Assembly (NCBI RefSeq): GCF_000280925.3
Contig: NZ_CP012109.1
Coordinates: forward strand, 1,364,001 to 1,428,000
Length of the DNA stretch: 64,000 bases
Reading direction: 5' to 3'
Origin: Myxococcus hansupus
GTDB lineage: Bacteria; Myxococcota; Myxococcia; Myxococcales; Myxococcaceae
Shown here: positions 17,104-26,446 of the stretch, piece after piece
How positions within the stretch are numbered: position 1 is the stretch's first letter
Layout of the letters: each line of letters begins with the position of its first letter
Made by a program: the position numbers and the translations under genes
The notes under the pieces: generated by a model
Databases searched by the model: none
What the model was told of the DNA's origin: nothing
The model's input: only the letters and a program-made list of their open reading frames with translations

Positions 17104-17700
17104 TCACTGGCCGCGCAGGTCGTCCTCGGAGGCGCGGTCGGTGGGCGCGAGCACGAGGTACACGTCACTCACCCGGCCCACGCCCCAGGTGTCCAGCGCG
17201 GTGGCGCGGACCTGGAACGGCTCCGAATCAGGCAGCAGGTGGGTGATGTCCACTTCGCCCGCTTCGAAGTTGAAGGCGCGGCGCCCCACGCTGTCCACCT
17301 GCTCCTTGCCCATGTGGACCGCTTCGGTGAAGCCCACGGCGGCGCGCCGGGTCACCTGGCCATTCGCGTCCAGAATCTCCAGCAGCAGGAAATTGTCCAC
17401 GGCGAAGCCCAGCGTGCCCTGGGCGTCGCCGTAGAGGCGGGCCCGGTTGCCGCCCAGGCTCATCACGGGCGTCTGTCCGGTGGCGACCACGCGCGGCGTG
17501 CGCTCGCCCTCGGTGGCGTCCACCTCCACGTCCTCGCGCAGCTTCGTGAGGGTGTGGGTCTCCTTCGCGGGCGTGTCCAGCAGGAGCCGAACGGCGCGAG
17601 GCGCGGACGAGGTGGAGGCGGGCGTGGCCGAGGCGGGCACCTGCCGCGCACAAGCCATCAGCCCCAAGGAAGCGGCCAGGACGAGCGTTCGAGAGTACAT
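17104..17700 (-). CDS. lipoprotein of unknown function
   Basis: 198 residues with a short signal and lipobox LMAC (~14-17). A Ser/Thr/Ala spacer is followed by a ~150-residue domain with alternating beta strands and no recognisable motif. It ends with an acidic, Gln-terminated tail. It is divergent from the M1 peptidase gene at 17754; the 53-bp gap must hold both promoters. No function can be assigned. Confidence 0.82.
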   Translation of the reverse strand: MYSRTLVLAASLGLMACARQVPASATPASTSSAPRAVRLLLDTPAKETHTLTKLREDVEVDATEGERTPRVVATGQTPVMSLGGNRARLYGDAQGTLGFAVDNFLLLEILDANGQVTRRAAVGFTEAVHMGKEQVDSVGRRAFNFEAGEVDITHLLPDSEPFQVRATALDTWGVGRVSDVYLVLAPTDRASEDDLRGQ

Positions 17701-17753
17701 GGGAAGTCCAGGGTAGATGAGCAGGGGTGGCCAGGGTCAATTAGCATGGCCCC

Positions 17754-19649
17754 ATGCGGACCTTCCTCTACGGGTGCCTCCTGTGGTGTGCGTTCTCCGG
17801 GAACCCGGCGTGGGGCAGTGCCCCGGCCGTGCCCGAGCCCGGGATTTCACCCGAGGTGCAGCTCTGTCTCCAGCACCTGAAGCCCTCCGAGCGTGAGCGC
17901 GCCGAGAAGGCGCTGGGGCCCCTGGAGGAGCTGCCGCGCTACCGCGTGCAGTTGGAGGTGGACCCCGATGCGCGCACGGTGAAGGGCCGGGTGCAGGTGG
18001 AGGTGTTGGCCCGGAAGCAGCCCATCACCGGGCTGTACCTGCGGCTGACGCCCAACGCACAGCAGCGCCGGCTGACCTTGTCCGACGCGAAGCGCGGCAG
18101 CCAGCCCGTCCGGCTGGAGCGGCCGGAGCCCACGCTGTACTACCTGTCGCTGGAGTCAGAGCCCGTGCCCGCCGGCGCCGCGGCGGTGTTGGACGTGGCG
18201 GTGGAGGGGCTGGTGCCTCGCGCGGCCACGGCCTCGTCGGGCGCGTCTGGCGGGGTGCTGGGCGCGTTGGGGGGCGGTGGGGGAGGGCGCCCCTCGGGTG
18301 GGGACCACGGCGCCTTCTCCGCCTCGGAGAACTTCATCAGCCTGGTGGGCGTGGTGCCGCAGGTGCCGCCCATGGACGAGGCGGGGCGGCCGTGGGACGG
18401 CCCGCAGGGCATTGGCGACCTGGGGCTCTATGAGCCGGCCCATGTGCTGGCCACCATCACCGTGCCCAGGGGCTGGGCGGTGCACGCCACGGGGGTGCCC
18501 ATTGGCGAGGTGCCGGAGCGCGATGGCCGGGTGCGCTTCGCCTTCGCGGCCGCCGCGGTGCGCGACTTCCCCATCCTGGTGTCGCGGGGCTACGCGAGCT
18601 CCACCGCCACCGTGAATGGCGTCACGGTGGAGAGCCACTACGCGGAGGCGGACCAGGCCGCGGGCGAACGGGTGCTGAAGCACGCCACGTCGATGCTGAC
18701 GGAGTTCGAGCGCCGCCTGGGCCCGCTGCCCTACACGCACTTCCGGGTGGTGCAGGCGCCGCTGTCCGGTGGCGCGGGCGGCATGGAGTTCCCGGGGCTC
18801 GTCACCATCGCCACGTCGCTGTACCGGGGCGCGGAGGGCGCGTCGGAGATGCTTCGCGGCATGCCGGGCGCGGAGGACCTGGAGGCGCTGCTGGGCATGC
18901 TCGGGCAGAGCGGTGGTGGCGGCGGGCTCGGCGGCGGGGCGCTGGCGCAGATGAACGGGGCCATGGAGCGCACGCTGGAGTTCACGGTGGCGCACGAGGT
19001 GGCGCACCAGTACTTCGCGGGGCTGGTGGGCTCGGACCCCATCCTGGCGCCGGTGGTGGACGAGTCGCTGGCCCAGTACGCCGCGCTGCTCTACCTGGAG
19101 TGGAAGCACGGCAAGAAGGTGGCGGACGCCGCGCGCCAGGAGACGCTGGTGGGCCAGTACCACCTGTACCGGATGACGGGTGGGAAGGACGGCCGGGCGG
19201 ACCGGCCCACGGGCCACTTCGCGGACGAGGTTGAGTACGGCGCGCTCGTCTACGGCAAGGCGCCGCTGCTGCACCACGCGTCACGGAAGCTGGTGGGTGA
19301 CGCGGCCTTCTTCAAGGCGCTGCGCGCCTACGTGGACACGCACCGCTTCAAGTGGGCGTGCAAGGAGTGCTTCACGAAGGAGCTGGCGAAGGCGAGCCCC
19401 GCCAACACGAGCGCCCTGGAGCGCCTGCGCAACCGGTGGTGGCGCGAGGCCAAGGGCGACGAGGACCTGGGCAAGCCGAAGCTGGAGTCGCTGCTGGGCG
19501 GCTTCGAGGGCCTCCCGGGGTTGGAGGCCCTCCAGGGCGTGGACGTGGATTCGCTCCAGGGGTTGCCAGGGCTGGAGGCCTTCCAGGGGATGGACGCCCA
19601 GTCGAAGCAACTGCTGGAGCAGCTCATCCCCGGCCTGCTGGGGCAGTGA
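17754..19649 (+). CDS. secreted M1-family (gluzincin) metallopeptidase
   Basis: 631 residues. The signal peptide ends near residue 22. The N-terminal beta domain (~60-330) contains a Gly-rich insertion at ~160-185. The zinc site is intact: HEVAH followed 18 residues later by Glu (PVVDE), exactly the M1 HExxH-x18-E spacing, preceded by GGAGGMEF, which matches the family's GxMEN exopeptidase loop in part. A second Gly-rich loop (~385-400) lies just before the zinc site. The C-terminus carries two copies of the 9-mer LPGLEA(L/F)QG separated by ~20 residues. Aminopeptidase activity is likely, but the GGMEF loop lacks the usual Asn, so specificity may differ. Confidence 0.9.
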   Translation: MRTFLYGCLLWCAFSGNPAWGSAPAVPEPGISPEVQLCLQHLKPSERERAEKALGPLEELPRYRVQLEVDPDARTVKGRVQVEVLARKQPITGLYLRLTPNAQQRRLTLSDAKRGSQPVRLERPEPTLYYLSLESEPVPAGAAAVLDVAVEGLVPRAATASSGASGGVLGALGGGGGGRPSGGDHGAFSASENFISLVGVVPQVPPMDEAGRPWDGPQGIGDLGLYEPAHVLATITVPRGWAVHATGVPIGEVPERDGRVRFAFAAAAVRDFPILVSRGYASSTATVNGVTVESHYAEADQAAGERVLKHATSMLTEFERRLGPLPYTHFRVVQAPLSGGAGGMEFPGLVTIATSLYRGAEGASEMLRGMPGAEDLEALLGMLGQSGGGGGLGGGALAQMNGAMERTLEFTVAHEVAHQYFAGLVGSDPILAPVVDESLAQYAALLYLEWKHGKKVADAARQETLVGQYHLYRMTGGKDGRADRPTGHFADEVEYGALVYGKAPLLHHASRKLVGDAAFFKALRAYVDTHRFKWACKECFTKELAKASPANTSALERLRNRWWREAKGDEDLGKPKLESLLGGFEGLPGLEALQGVDVDSLQGLPGLEAFQGMDAQSKQLLEQLIPGLLGQ

Positions 19650-19658
19650 GCCCCCGCG

Positions 19659-21221
19659 TCAGTCGAAGAGCGCCTTGACGAACTCGCGCGGCTCGAAGCG
19701 GCGCAGGTCGGCCACCTTCTCGCCCACGCCCACCCAGACGACGGGGAGCTTCAGCTCGTCGCAGATGCCAATGACGACGCCGCCCTTGGCCGTGCCGTCC
19801 AGCTTCGTCAGGGCGATGGCGTTGACGCCCACGGCCTCGTGGAACTGCTTGGCCTGCTGAATCGCGTTCTGGCCGTTGGTGGAGTCCAGCACCAGCAGCA
19901 CCTCGTGGGGGGCGCCGGGCAGGGCCTTGTCCATGACGCGCTTGACCTTCTTCAGCTCCTCCATGAGCGGGGCCTTGGTGTGGAGCCGGCCGGCGGTGTC
20001 GGCGATGAGGACGTCCGCGCCTTCCTCCTTGGCCTTCTTGGCGGCCTCGAAGATGACGGCGCTGGGGTCTCCGCCCTCGACGCCCTTCACCAACTGGGCG
20101 TTGGCGCGCACGGCCCAGACGTCGAGCTGCTCGGTGGCGGCGGCGCGGAAGGTGTCACCCGCGGCGAGCACCACCTTCTTGCCTTCACCCGTGAGCTTCG
20201 CGGCCAGCTTGCCGATGGTGGTCGTCTTCCCGGCGCCGTTGACGCCCACCACCATGACGACGTGCGGGGGGCCTCCGCCCTCCAGCGAGCGCGGCACGGG
20301 GATGTCGCAGATGCGGGCGACCTCGTCGCGGATGAGGCCCTTGATGCGCTCGGGGTCCTTCAGCTCGTTGCGCTTGAGCTTCTCGCGCGCCACCTCCACC
20401 AGGTGGTTGGCGGTGCGCACGCCGATGTCGGCCGTGAAGAGGATTTCCTCCAGCTCCGCGAGGACGGACTCGTCCACCTGGCGCTGCTGGCCGAACAGGC
20501 CGTTGAGCCGGGCCATGAAGCCCTGGTTCTTCGTCTTGTCCAGGCCCTGGGCCAGGGTGCGGCCGGCCTCGGCCTCCACCTTGGCGCGGGCGGCGGCCTG
20601 CTCGGCGCGGCGGGCCTCCTCGACGGCGGCGGCCTCGCGGGCGCGCTCCTCTTCGGCCAGGCGCTGGCCCTCGGCCTGCTCGCGCTTGCGGCGCTCCCGG
20701 GCCTCGTCGTCGGCGGCCTTCTTGGCGCGGTACTCGGCGCGCTTCTCTTCCTCCTCACGCTCCTTGAGGGCGCGGGCCTCCGCCTCAAGCCGGGAGCGCT
20801 CGGCGGCGTCCTTCGTGGTGCGGGCGGCCTCGGCGGCCTCGGCGCGTTGACGGGCCAGGGCCTCGGCGCGGCCGTGGGCCTCGTCGGCCTCGCGCAGCCG
20901 GGCGGCCTCGGCCTCGGAGGGGGGCAGCTCCACCCGAATTCGAGGATGCTCGGCGGGCAGGGCGGGCTTCTCCGCCGGGGTGGGGACGGTGGGCTGCTTC
21001 TCCTCGGGGCGCTTGCGGAAGAACAGCTTCCGGGCGGCCAGGACCATCAGCAGGACGAAGAGGGCGGCGGCGCCAATGCCGACGACATCGCCCGCGGGGG
21101 AGCCTTCCGGGGGCGGGGTGCCGGTGCCCGGCTGCGTGGTATTCCCGCCCGGCGTGGGGGAGGGAGGGGGGGCGGGCGGCACCTGCGCGGTCAGGGCGTC
21201 GAGGGCGTTGGGCGTCTTCAT
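19659..21221 (-). CDS. ftsY: signal recognition particle receptor FtsY with N-terminal membrane anchor
   Basis: 520 residues. The NG GTPase domain (~220-520) is complete: G1 GVNGAGKTT, DTFRAAA, G3 DTAGR, G4 TKLDGTAKGG. In front is a long Ala/Glu/Arg coiled coil (~85-210) replacing the acidic A domain, and a true TM helix at ~47-70. The membrane-anchored, extended form differs from the E. coli protein. FtsY docks ribosome-SRP complexes at the inner membrane. The start at 21221 gives a short Pro-rich N-terminus before the TM; the in-frame extension to 21620 overlaps the lipoprotein on the other strand and is rejected. Confidence 0.95.
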   Translation of the reverse strand: MKTPNALDALTAQVPPAPPPSPTPGGNTTQPGTGTPPPEGSPAGDVVGIGAAALFVLLMVLAARKLFFRKRPEEKQPTVPTPAEKPALPAEHPRIRVELPPSEAEAARLREADEAHGRAEALARQRAEAAEAARTTKDAAERSRLEAEARALKEREEEEKRAEYRAKKAADDEARERRKREQAEGQRLAEEERAREAAAVEEARRAEQAAARAKVEAEAGRTLAQGLDKTKNQGFMARLNGLFGQQRQVDESVLAELEEILFTADIGVRTANHLVEVAREKLKRNELKDPERIKGLIRDEVARICDIPVPRSLEGGGPPHVVMVVGVNGAGKTTTIGKLAAKLTGEGKKVVLAAGDTFRAAATEQLDVWAVRANAQLVKGVEGGDPSAVIFEAAKKAKEEGADVLIADTAGRLHTKAPLMEELKKVKRVMDKALPGAPHEVLLVLDSTNGQNAIQQAKQFHEAVGVNAIALTKLDGTAKGGVVIGICDELKLPVVWVGVGEKVADLRRFEPREFVKALFD

Positions 21222-21290
21222 GTGCGCGGCCTCGCATACACCAACGCGCCGGTGGATGCAGCGCCCGTGGCCGGGTAGAACCCCGTCGTG

Positions 21291-21848
21291 ATGCGTCTTC
21301 CGCCCCCCTCTGTCCTGCTTTCGTCGCTCCTCCTGCTTGGCAGCGCCTGCATCGTCGAGGCGCCCGGCGGCGCCAGTGAGCAGGAGCGCCGCGCGGCCAC
21401 CGTCACCCAGGTCCCACCCCTGTCCGTGAAGAACGGGGCCAACCTGGGGGGCAAGGTGGAGCTGGTGGGCGCCACCGTGCAGCCCGGCCGACTGACGCCC
21501 GGGGAGCAGGCCAAGGTGGCGCTCTACTTCAAGGTGCTCCAGCCCATGGAGGACGACTACCTCATCTTCGTCCACGTGGAGGACGCGGACGGCCGCGCCG
21601 AGCGCATCAACGTGGACCACAAGCCCGCGGGCGGCATGCTGCCCACCTCGCAGTGGAAGCCGGGCGAGACGGTGAAGGACGAGTTCGCCATCTACGTGCC
21701 GCCGGGGACGCCCGCGCGCACGATGAACATCTGGCTGGGCCTGTGGGAGCCGCGCACGGACTCCCGGCTGCGCATCGTCAACGCGAATGCCGTGCGCAAC
21801 GACGGCAAGGGCCGACTGCTGCTGGGGCAGGTGCCCGTGGCGCAGTGA
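21291..21848 (+). CDS. lipoprotein with beta-sandwich domain
   Basis: 185 residues from ATG 21291 (a GTG lies directly upstream at 21288). Lipobox GSAC at ~17-20. The mature domain (~50-180) reads like an immunoglobulin-type beta sandwich: VALYFKVLQP, LIFVHVEDADG, HKPAGGMLPTSQWKPGETV and MNIWLGLWEP. Similar domains sit at the ends of some membrane glycosyltransferases and sugar-binding proteins, but here it is alone. It is divergent from ftsY with a gap of 69 bp. Function unknown. Confidence 0.85.
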   Translation: MRLPPPSVLLSSLLLLGSACIVEAPGGASEQERRAATVTQVPPLSVKNGANLGGKVELVGATVQPGRLTPGEQAKVALYFKVLQPMEDDYLIFVHVEDADGRAERINVDHKPAGGMLPTSQWKPGETVKDEFAIYVPPGTPARTMNIWLGLWEPRTDSRLRIVNANAVRNDGKGRLLLGQVPVAQ

Positions 21849-21884
21849 GCCGCGCCGGAACGGGCACCCGGGGGAGGGCGCCGA

Positions 21885-22379
21885 CTACTGGCAGGTCGGC
21901 GGACCCATGCAGGAGAAGGTCGCCGTGACGACGGCCGTCATCGAGTTGTCGTTGTTTCGGAAGCAATCGGTCTGTGCTGTCTGGACGTTGCACGTGCCCT
22001 TGGGGCAATTGGCGCTTGCGGCCGCGAGTGCGGCGTCGGTCGCGCGTCCCCAGGCGGCGGGGCAGTTGAAGGAGGACGCTGCGCCGGAGGCGGTCCGTCG
22101 CTGGCTCTCGCAGGTACACGGCGTCCCGCAGTAGCTGCGGCTTCCGTTGCACTCCACCCAGCCATTTCCGTCGGCGCCCGAGGAACAGACGCCGCTGGCG
22201 GAGCTGCAGGAGATGGTCGCGCCACTGTCGCACAACTGGCTCACCGTACAGGTGAGCTCCGCCTCGCTTTGCCCCACCGCGGGCGCCTCCTCTTCAGCGC
22301 CTCCCACGTTGCAGGCTGCCAGGACGAGGACCGCTGCCAGGACTCCACTTCGCCAGCGCCAATTGGTTTGCATTTGCAT
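21885..22379 (-). CDS. Cys-rich lipoprotein
   Basis: 164 residues. Start ATG 22379 (a second ATG at 22373) gives a signal with lipobox LAAC. After an acidic spacer come 12 cysteines in an irregular pattern (ELTC, QLC, ISC, GVC, VEC, SYC, TPCTC and others), characteristic of disulfide-stabilised myxobacterial surface proteins. The C-terminal third (FNCPAAWGRATDAALAAASANC) looks helical. Convergent with the lipoprotein at 21291. Function unknown. Confidence 0.83.
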   Translation of the reverse strand: MQMQTNWRWRSGVLAAVLVLAACNVGGAEEEAPAVGQSEAELTCTVSQLCDSGATISCSSASGVCSSGADGNGWVECNGSRSYCGTPCTCESQRRTASGAASSFNCPAAWGRATDAALAAASANCPKGTCNVQTAQTDCFRNNDNSMTAVVTATFSCMGPPTCQ

Positions 22380-22468
22380 ACCGGCGACGCTACGGCCGCG
22401 ACTCTCCACCCATCCATCGTGGAGAACCGCAGCGGGCCCCGTGGGGGGCCTTCTCATGTGAGGGAAAA

Positions 22469-22868
<400 letters not shown>

Positions 22869-22922
22869 CCTTGCGCTTACAACAGCCGGGTGGGGGTGGT
22901 CCACTCCGGGGACGTCCCGCTG

Positions 22923-24200
22923 TCAGGCGGTGCCCTTCCCGCAGGTGGCGGCCCGCTCCAGGAGGAGGGCGCGCTCACGGGTGTTCTGGGTGAGGGCGGC
23001 GGCGCGCTCGAACTCGGCCCGGGCCTCGTCGAACCGCCCGAGCTTCCCCAGCAGGTCCCCGCGAACGCTCGGCAGCAGGTGATAGCCCCGGAGCGCGGGT
23101 TCCTCGGTCAGCTCCTCGACGATGGCGAGCCCCGCCGCGGGGCCAAAGGCCATGGCGTGGGAGACGGCGCGGTTCAGCTCCACGACGGGGGAGGGCATGA
23201 CGTCCGCCAGCGTGTCGTAGAGCGCGGCGATGCGCCTCCAGTCCGTGGCCTCGGGCGTTCTCGCGCGGGCGTGGCAGGCGGCGATGGCGGCCTGGAGCGC
23301 GTAGGGGCCCTGGGCGCCGCCCAGTGACTCGGCGCGTTCGAGCGCGGCGAGGCCTCGGCGGATGAGCAGGTGGTCCCACAGGGCGCGGTTCTGCTCCAGG
23401 AGCAGCACGGGCGCTCCCTTCGGTCCCACGCGAGCGCGCGCCCGCGACGACTGGAGTTCGATCAACGCGATGAGGCCGTGGACTTCGGGCTCCTTCGGCG
23501 CGAGCCCCGCGAGGATGCGGCCCAGGCGCATCGCCTCCTCGCAGAGCGCGGGGCGCATCCAGTCGTCGCCGGCCGTCGCCGAATAGCCCTCGTTGAAGAT
23601 GAGGTAGATGACCTCCAGCACGGAGGACAGGCGGGCGGCCAGCGCGTCGCCCTCGGGCACTTCGAAGGGAACGCGTTCCTCCTCCAGCGTCCGCTTGGCC
23701 CGGACGATGCGCTGGGCCACCGTGGGGCCAGGGACCAGGAAGGCGCGCGCAATCTCCTCCGTGGTCAGGCCGCCGAGCAGTCGAAGCGTGAGCGCCACCC
23801 GCGCCTCGGTCGACAGCACCGGGTGACAGGCGACGAACATCAGGCGCAGCAGGTCGTCGCCGACGTCGTCATCGAGCGCGGCGTCGAGGTCCGGCGCGGC
23901 CGAGCCTTGCAGTGACTCCAGCTCATGACCGAGTTCCTCGTGCTTGCGTTCGAGGAGTTTGTGCCGGCGCAGTTCGTCGATGGCGCGGCGCTTGGCGGTG
24001 GCCATGAGCCACGCGCCCGGGTTGTCCGGGACGCCTGTCGCTGGCCACTTCTCGAGCGCGGCGACGAGCGCGTCCTGTGCGAGCTCCTCCGCGCGGCCCA
24101 CGTCGCGCACCATCCGAACGAGGCCCGCGATGAGCCGGGCCGATTCGATTCTCCAGACGGCTTGGATGGCGCGCTGTGTGTCGGAGGAGGCGGACGTCAC
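22923..24200 (-). CDS. ECF42-like RNA polymerase sigma factor with C-terminal TPR-like extension
   Basis: 425 residues, far longer than ordinary ECF factors. Region 2 (~15-90: VRMVRDVGRAEELAQDALVAALEKWP, then GAWLMATAKRRAIDELRR) and region 4 (~125-185: LTLRLLGGLTTEEIARAFLVPGPTVAQRIVRAKRTL) are clear. The rest (~195-420) is a helical C-terminal domain with DWMRPALCEEAMRLGRIL and TPR-like pairs, diagnostic of the ECF42 type. Members usually adjoin a DGPF/YCII protein that may be part of the signal; none is in either flank here. No anti-sigma gene is nearby, as expected for this group. Confidence 0.92.
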   Translation of the reverse strand: MTSASSDTQRAIQAVWRIESARLIAGLVRMVRDVGRAEELAQDALVAALEKWPATGVPDNPGAWLMATAKRRAIDELRRHKLLERKHEELGHELESLQGSAAPDLDAALDDDVGDDLLRLMFVACHPVLSTEARVALTLRLLGGLTTEEIARAFLVPGPTVAQRIVRAKRTLEEERVPFEVPEGDALAARLSSVLEVIYLIFNEGYSATAGDDWMRPALCEEAMRLGRILAGLAPKEPEVHGLIALIELQSSRARARVGPKGAPVLLLEQNRALWDHLLIRRGLAALERAESLGGAQGPYALQAAIAACHARARTPEATDWRRIAALYDTLADVMPSPVVELNRAVSHAMAFGPAAGLAIVEELTEEPALRGYHLLPSVRGDLLGKLGRFDEARAEFERAAALTQNTRERALLLERAATCGKGTA

Positions 24201-24300
24201 GGCCGCGCACTCAAATCATCCCGGGTCATCAAGGCAAGGCCCGAGTGGGCGGGCGTTCGCGCTCATTTCTCTTCTGGGCACTGGACGTGTACGGTGGGCC

Positions 24301-24483
24301 CGCCATGCGGCGGCTTGGACACCCAGCGGGTAGCAGGGCTGTGAGGTCGCGGTCCACTGCCTCTCCGGGGTACCCCCGGGGACATCTCATCAGGAGCACA
24401 CCGTCACGCGAGGCCGCGACCGCGGCATGCCGCGGCACGGGCCACGCAAGACAGGACAGGTGGGGCCACGCCGCCGCATGGCG
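24301..24483 (+). ncRNA. retron msr-msd non-coding RNA locus
   Basis: Perfect 14-bp inverted repeats (a1, 24301-24314; a2, 24470-24483) bracket the segment; allowing one mismatch they extend to 18 bp. Downstream of a1 is TAGC (24331-24334), matching the retron consensus around the branching G (24333). A strong 9-bp hairpin with loop UAC (24362-24382) would lie in msr. The msd part holds a 40-nt interrupted hairpin (24408-24447) capped by the palindrome CCGCGGCATGCCGCGG (24420-24435). The reverse transcriptase begins 13 bp after a2. The small msd suggests an Mx65-sized rather than Mx162-sized msDNA; this and the branch point are inference. Confidence 0.8.
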
Positions 24484-24495
24484 TGTGAGTCCGCG

Positions 24496-25827
24496 ATGAG
24501 CGAACGGCGCGTGGTGGCCACGGCGCTCGCGTCCGCGTTCCTGGCGGGGCCGTGGACGATTCAAGGGCTCACCGAGCGGGGACTCGAGGTCGTCGGCGCT
24601 CCGTCGCCGTGGGTGGCCTCCCTGGCGCGCAGCGCCGTGCGCTTCTTTCCGCGTGCCCCGCGCGCGCGCATGGAATTGCTCGCGGACTTGTTGGCCACGC
24701 GCGCCGCGTTCCAACGGGGCTTCGAGGACCCGGAAGCGCGTGCGCGAATCGTGCGCTGGAGGGTCTCCGAGCCGCGGATGGCGCGGCAGCCATGGCCGGT
24801 TCCGTCGCTGCCCGCGCAGGCGGACCTCGCGGACTGGCTCGGCGTGACGAGCGCCCAGTTGGACTGGCTCGCGGATGTGCCGGGCATCGAGCGCACCTCT
24901 CCGCCGGGGCGGTGGCGGCGCTACCGCTACACGTGGATCCCCAAACGCAGCGGGGGACAGCGGTTGCTGGAGCGCCCGGGGTTGGACCTCGCGTGCGTTC
25001 AGCGAAAGGTGCTCCACGGCATCCTGGACCGCATTCCTGCGCATGACGCGGCCCATGGGTTCGTCTCGGGCAGAGGCGTGCGCAGCTTCACGGCCCCGCA
25101 CGTGGGGCAGGCCGTGGTGGTGCGGTTGGATTTGGAGGACTTCTTCCTGGCGGTACGGCCAGCGCGCATCTGGGGCGTGTTCCGCGCCGCGGGGTATCCG
25201 GATGGCGTCGTCCGGGCGCTCGCGGGGCTGTGTACGAATCGCACGCCCGGCGCGGTGATGGCGCGGGCTCCCACGCCCACGTCGCTCGCGACGGTGGCGG
25301 CACGGTGGCGGTGGACGCGGCGGTTGGAGTCACGCCATCTGCCGCAGGGGGCGCCGACGTCACCGGCGCTCGCCAACCTCGCGGCGTACCGGCTCGACGT
25401 GCGGCTGTCGGCGCTCGCGGCGGCGATGGGCGCCCGGTATACGCGCTACGCGGATGACCTGGCGTTCTCGGGGGATGCGTCGCTGGCTCGCCGCACCCGA
25501 AGACTGCTGCACCTCGTGGGCCTCATCGTCCGTGAGGAGGGCTTCACGCCGCGCGCTGGGAAGACACGGGTGATGTCGCAGGGCACCCAGCAACGGCTCG
25601 CGGGCGTCGTGGTGAACGCGCGGCCGTCCATTCCTCGCGCGGACTACGACCGGCTGAAGGCGCTCCTCCATCTGTGCCGGACGCGAGGTCCCGACAGCCA
25701 GAACAACACGGGGCACCCTGACTTCCGCGCACACCTGTTGGGGCGTATCGCCTGGGTGTCGCACTTGCACCCCACTCGGGGTGCCCGTCTGCGGGCCCTG
25801 TTCGAGCAGATCGCATGGACAGCTTGA
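24496..25827 (+). CDS. retron-type reverse transcriptase
   Basis: 443 residues. An N-terminal extension of ~130 residues precedes the RT fingers-palm. Catalytic motifs are intact: VRLDLEDFF (~209-217), LPQGAPTSPALANL and RYADDLAF with YADD at ~318-321. The retron-specific C-terminal segment is recognisable as QQRLAGVVVNARPSIPRADY, but the usual VTG reads LAG, and the usual NAxxH before motif A reads TAPH. Start 24496 was chosen because the longer frames begin inside a2; an ATG at 24478 lies within a2. It would copy the msd RNA into branched msDNA. No toxin or nuclease effector adjoins; the next gene is a small membrane protein 97 bp away. Confidence 0.92.
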   Translation: MSERRVVATALASAFLAGPWTIQGLTERGLEVVGAPSPWVASLARSAVRFFPRAPRARMELLADLLATRAAFQRGFEDPEARARIVRWRVSEPRMARQPWPVPSLPAQADLADWLGVTSAQLDWLADVPGIERTSPPGRWRRYRYTWIPKRSGGQRLLERPGLDLACVQRKVLHGILDRIPAHDAAHGFVSGRGVRSFTAPHVGQAVVVRLDLEDFFLAVRPARIWGVFRAAGYPDGVVRALAGLCTNRTPGAVMARAPTPTSLATVAARWRWTRRLESRHLPQGAPTSPALANLAAYRLDVRLSALAAAMGARYTRYADDLAFSGDASLARRTRRLLHLVGLIVREEGFTPRAGKTRVMSQGTQQRLAGVVVNARPSIPRADYDRLKALLHLCRTRGPDSQNNTGHPDFRAHLLGRIAWVSHLHPTRGARLRALFEQIAWTA

Positions 25828-25923
25828 GACGGGGGATTGCGCGCGTTCGGTCTGGTGCCGCAGGATTCGCGCCGCGCCGCGCGCTCGTTTGAGGAGTGCC
25901 GCGCCTGCTTCGAGGGGAATCAC

Positions 25924-26415
25924 ATGATCATCTGGGGTTCGCGGCTCTTCGGTAAAGTCGATGCCGTGCCGGGCTTGGGCTACGTGGCGACCCAGTTCGC
26001 GCACATCAACTACCTGCCCCTCTTTCCGATGAAGAGCTGGCTCGTCGTGAGCGAGGAGGGCAATGGCTGGCGTGGGCAGGCCATCCCTCTCAGTTGGAAG
26101 TCCGTGCTGGTGGCGTGGGGGCGCGTGGCGCTCATCGCCGCGGCCGCCGTGAGCTTCTTTTCCGGGCTCGGCACGTATGGGGACCATGGCGTGCGCGGCG
26201 GCATGCCGTCCTGGGCGCTGACCCTCCTCTTCATCGCGGCAGTCATTGCTTCGTATGTGTGGTCTGGGATTGCCAAGGCGTCGCCGGAGCGCGCGTTGGA
26301 GATCGCTCGTCAGGCGGACATCCCCGAATCCAGCCTGGACGAGCTGCGCCGCGCCGCCGAGGCGCCCGTGGCCGCCCCTGTGCCCGCCCAGCGGTGGACT
26401 CCTCCCGAGTCCTGA
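25924..26415 (+). CDS. small membrane protein, first gene of the chaperone-protease operon
   Basis: 163 residues from ATG 25924, with GAGGGGAA 4 bp upstream. The N-terminus (IIWGSRLFGKVD, then YVATQFAHINYLPLFPMKSWLVV) looks like a short cytoplasmic domain. Two TM helices follow at ~58-80 and ~95-115. The C-terminus is an amphipathic helical tail (SPERALEIARQADIPE) ending in Pro/Ala. It precedes the Hsp70 gene by 31 bp in the same direction. The family is not recognised; the role as a membrane partner of the chaperone is inferred only from position. Confidence 0.82.
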   Translation: MIIWGSRLFGKVDAVPGLGYVATQFAHINYLPLFPMKSWLVVSEEGNGWRGQAIPLSWKSVLVAWGRVALIAAAAVSFFSGLGTYGDHGVRGGMPSWALTLLFIAAVIASYVWSGIAKASPERALEIARQADIPESSLDELRRAAEAPVAAPVPAQRWTPPES

Positions 26416-26446
26416 ACCGTCCTCCAAGGACCCGAGTCTCCCCGCC

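Noticed and set aside
19659..21620. FtsY starting at 21620
   Set aside because: The extra 133 residues are the antisense of a lipoprotein gene, and the natural N-terminus with a TM helix begins at 21221.
24427..24495. RT start at 24427 or 24478
   Set aside because: These codons lie in the msd/a2 part of the retron RNA; the first ATG outside it is 24496.
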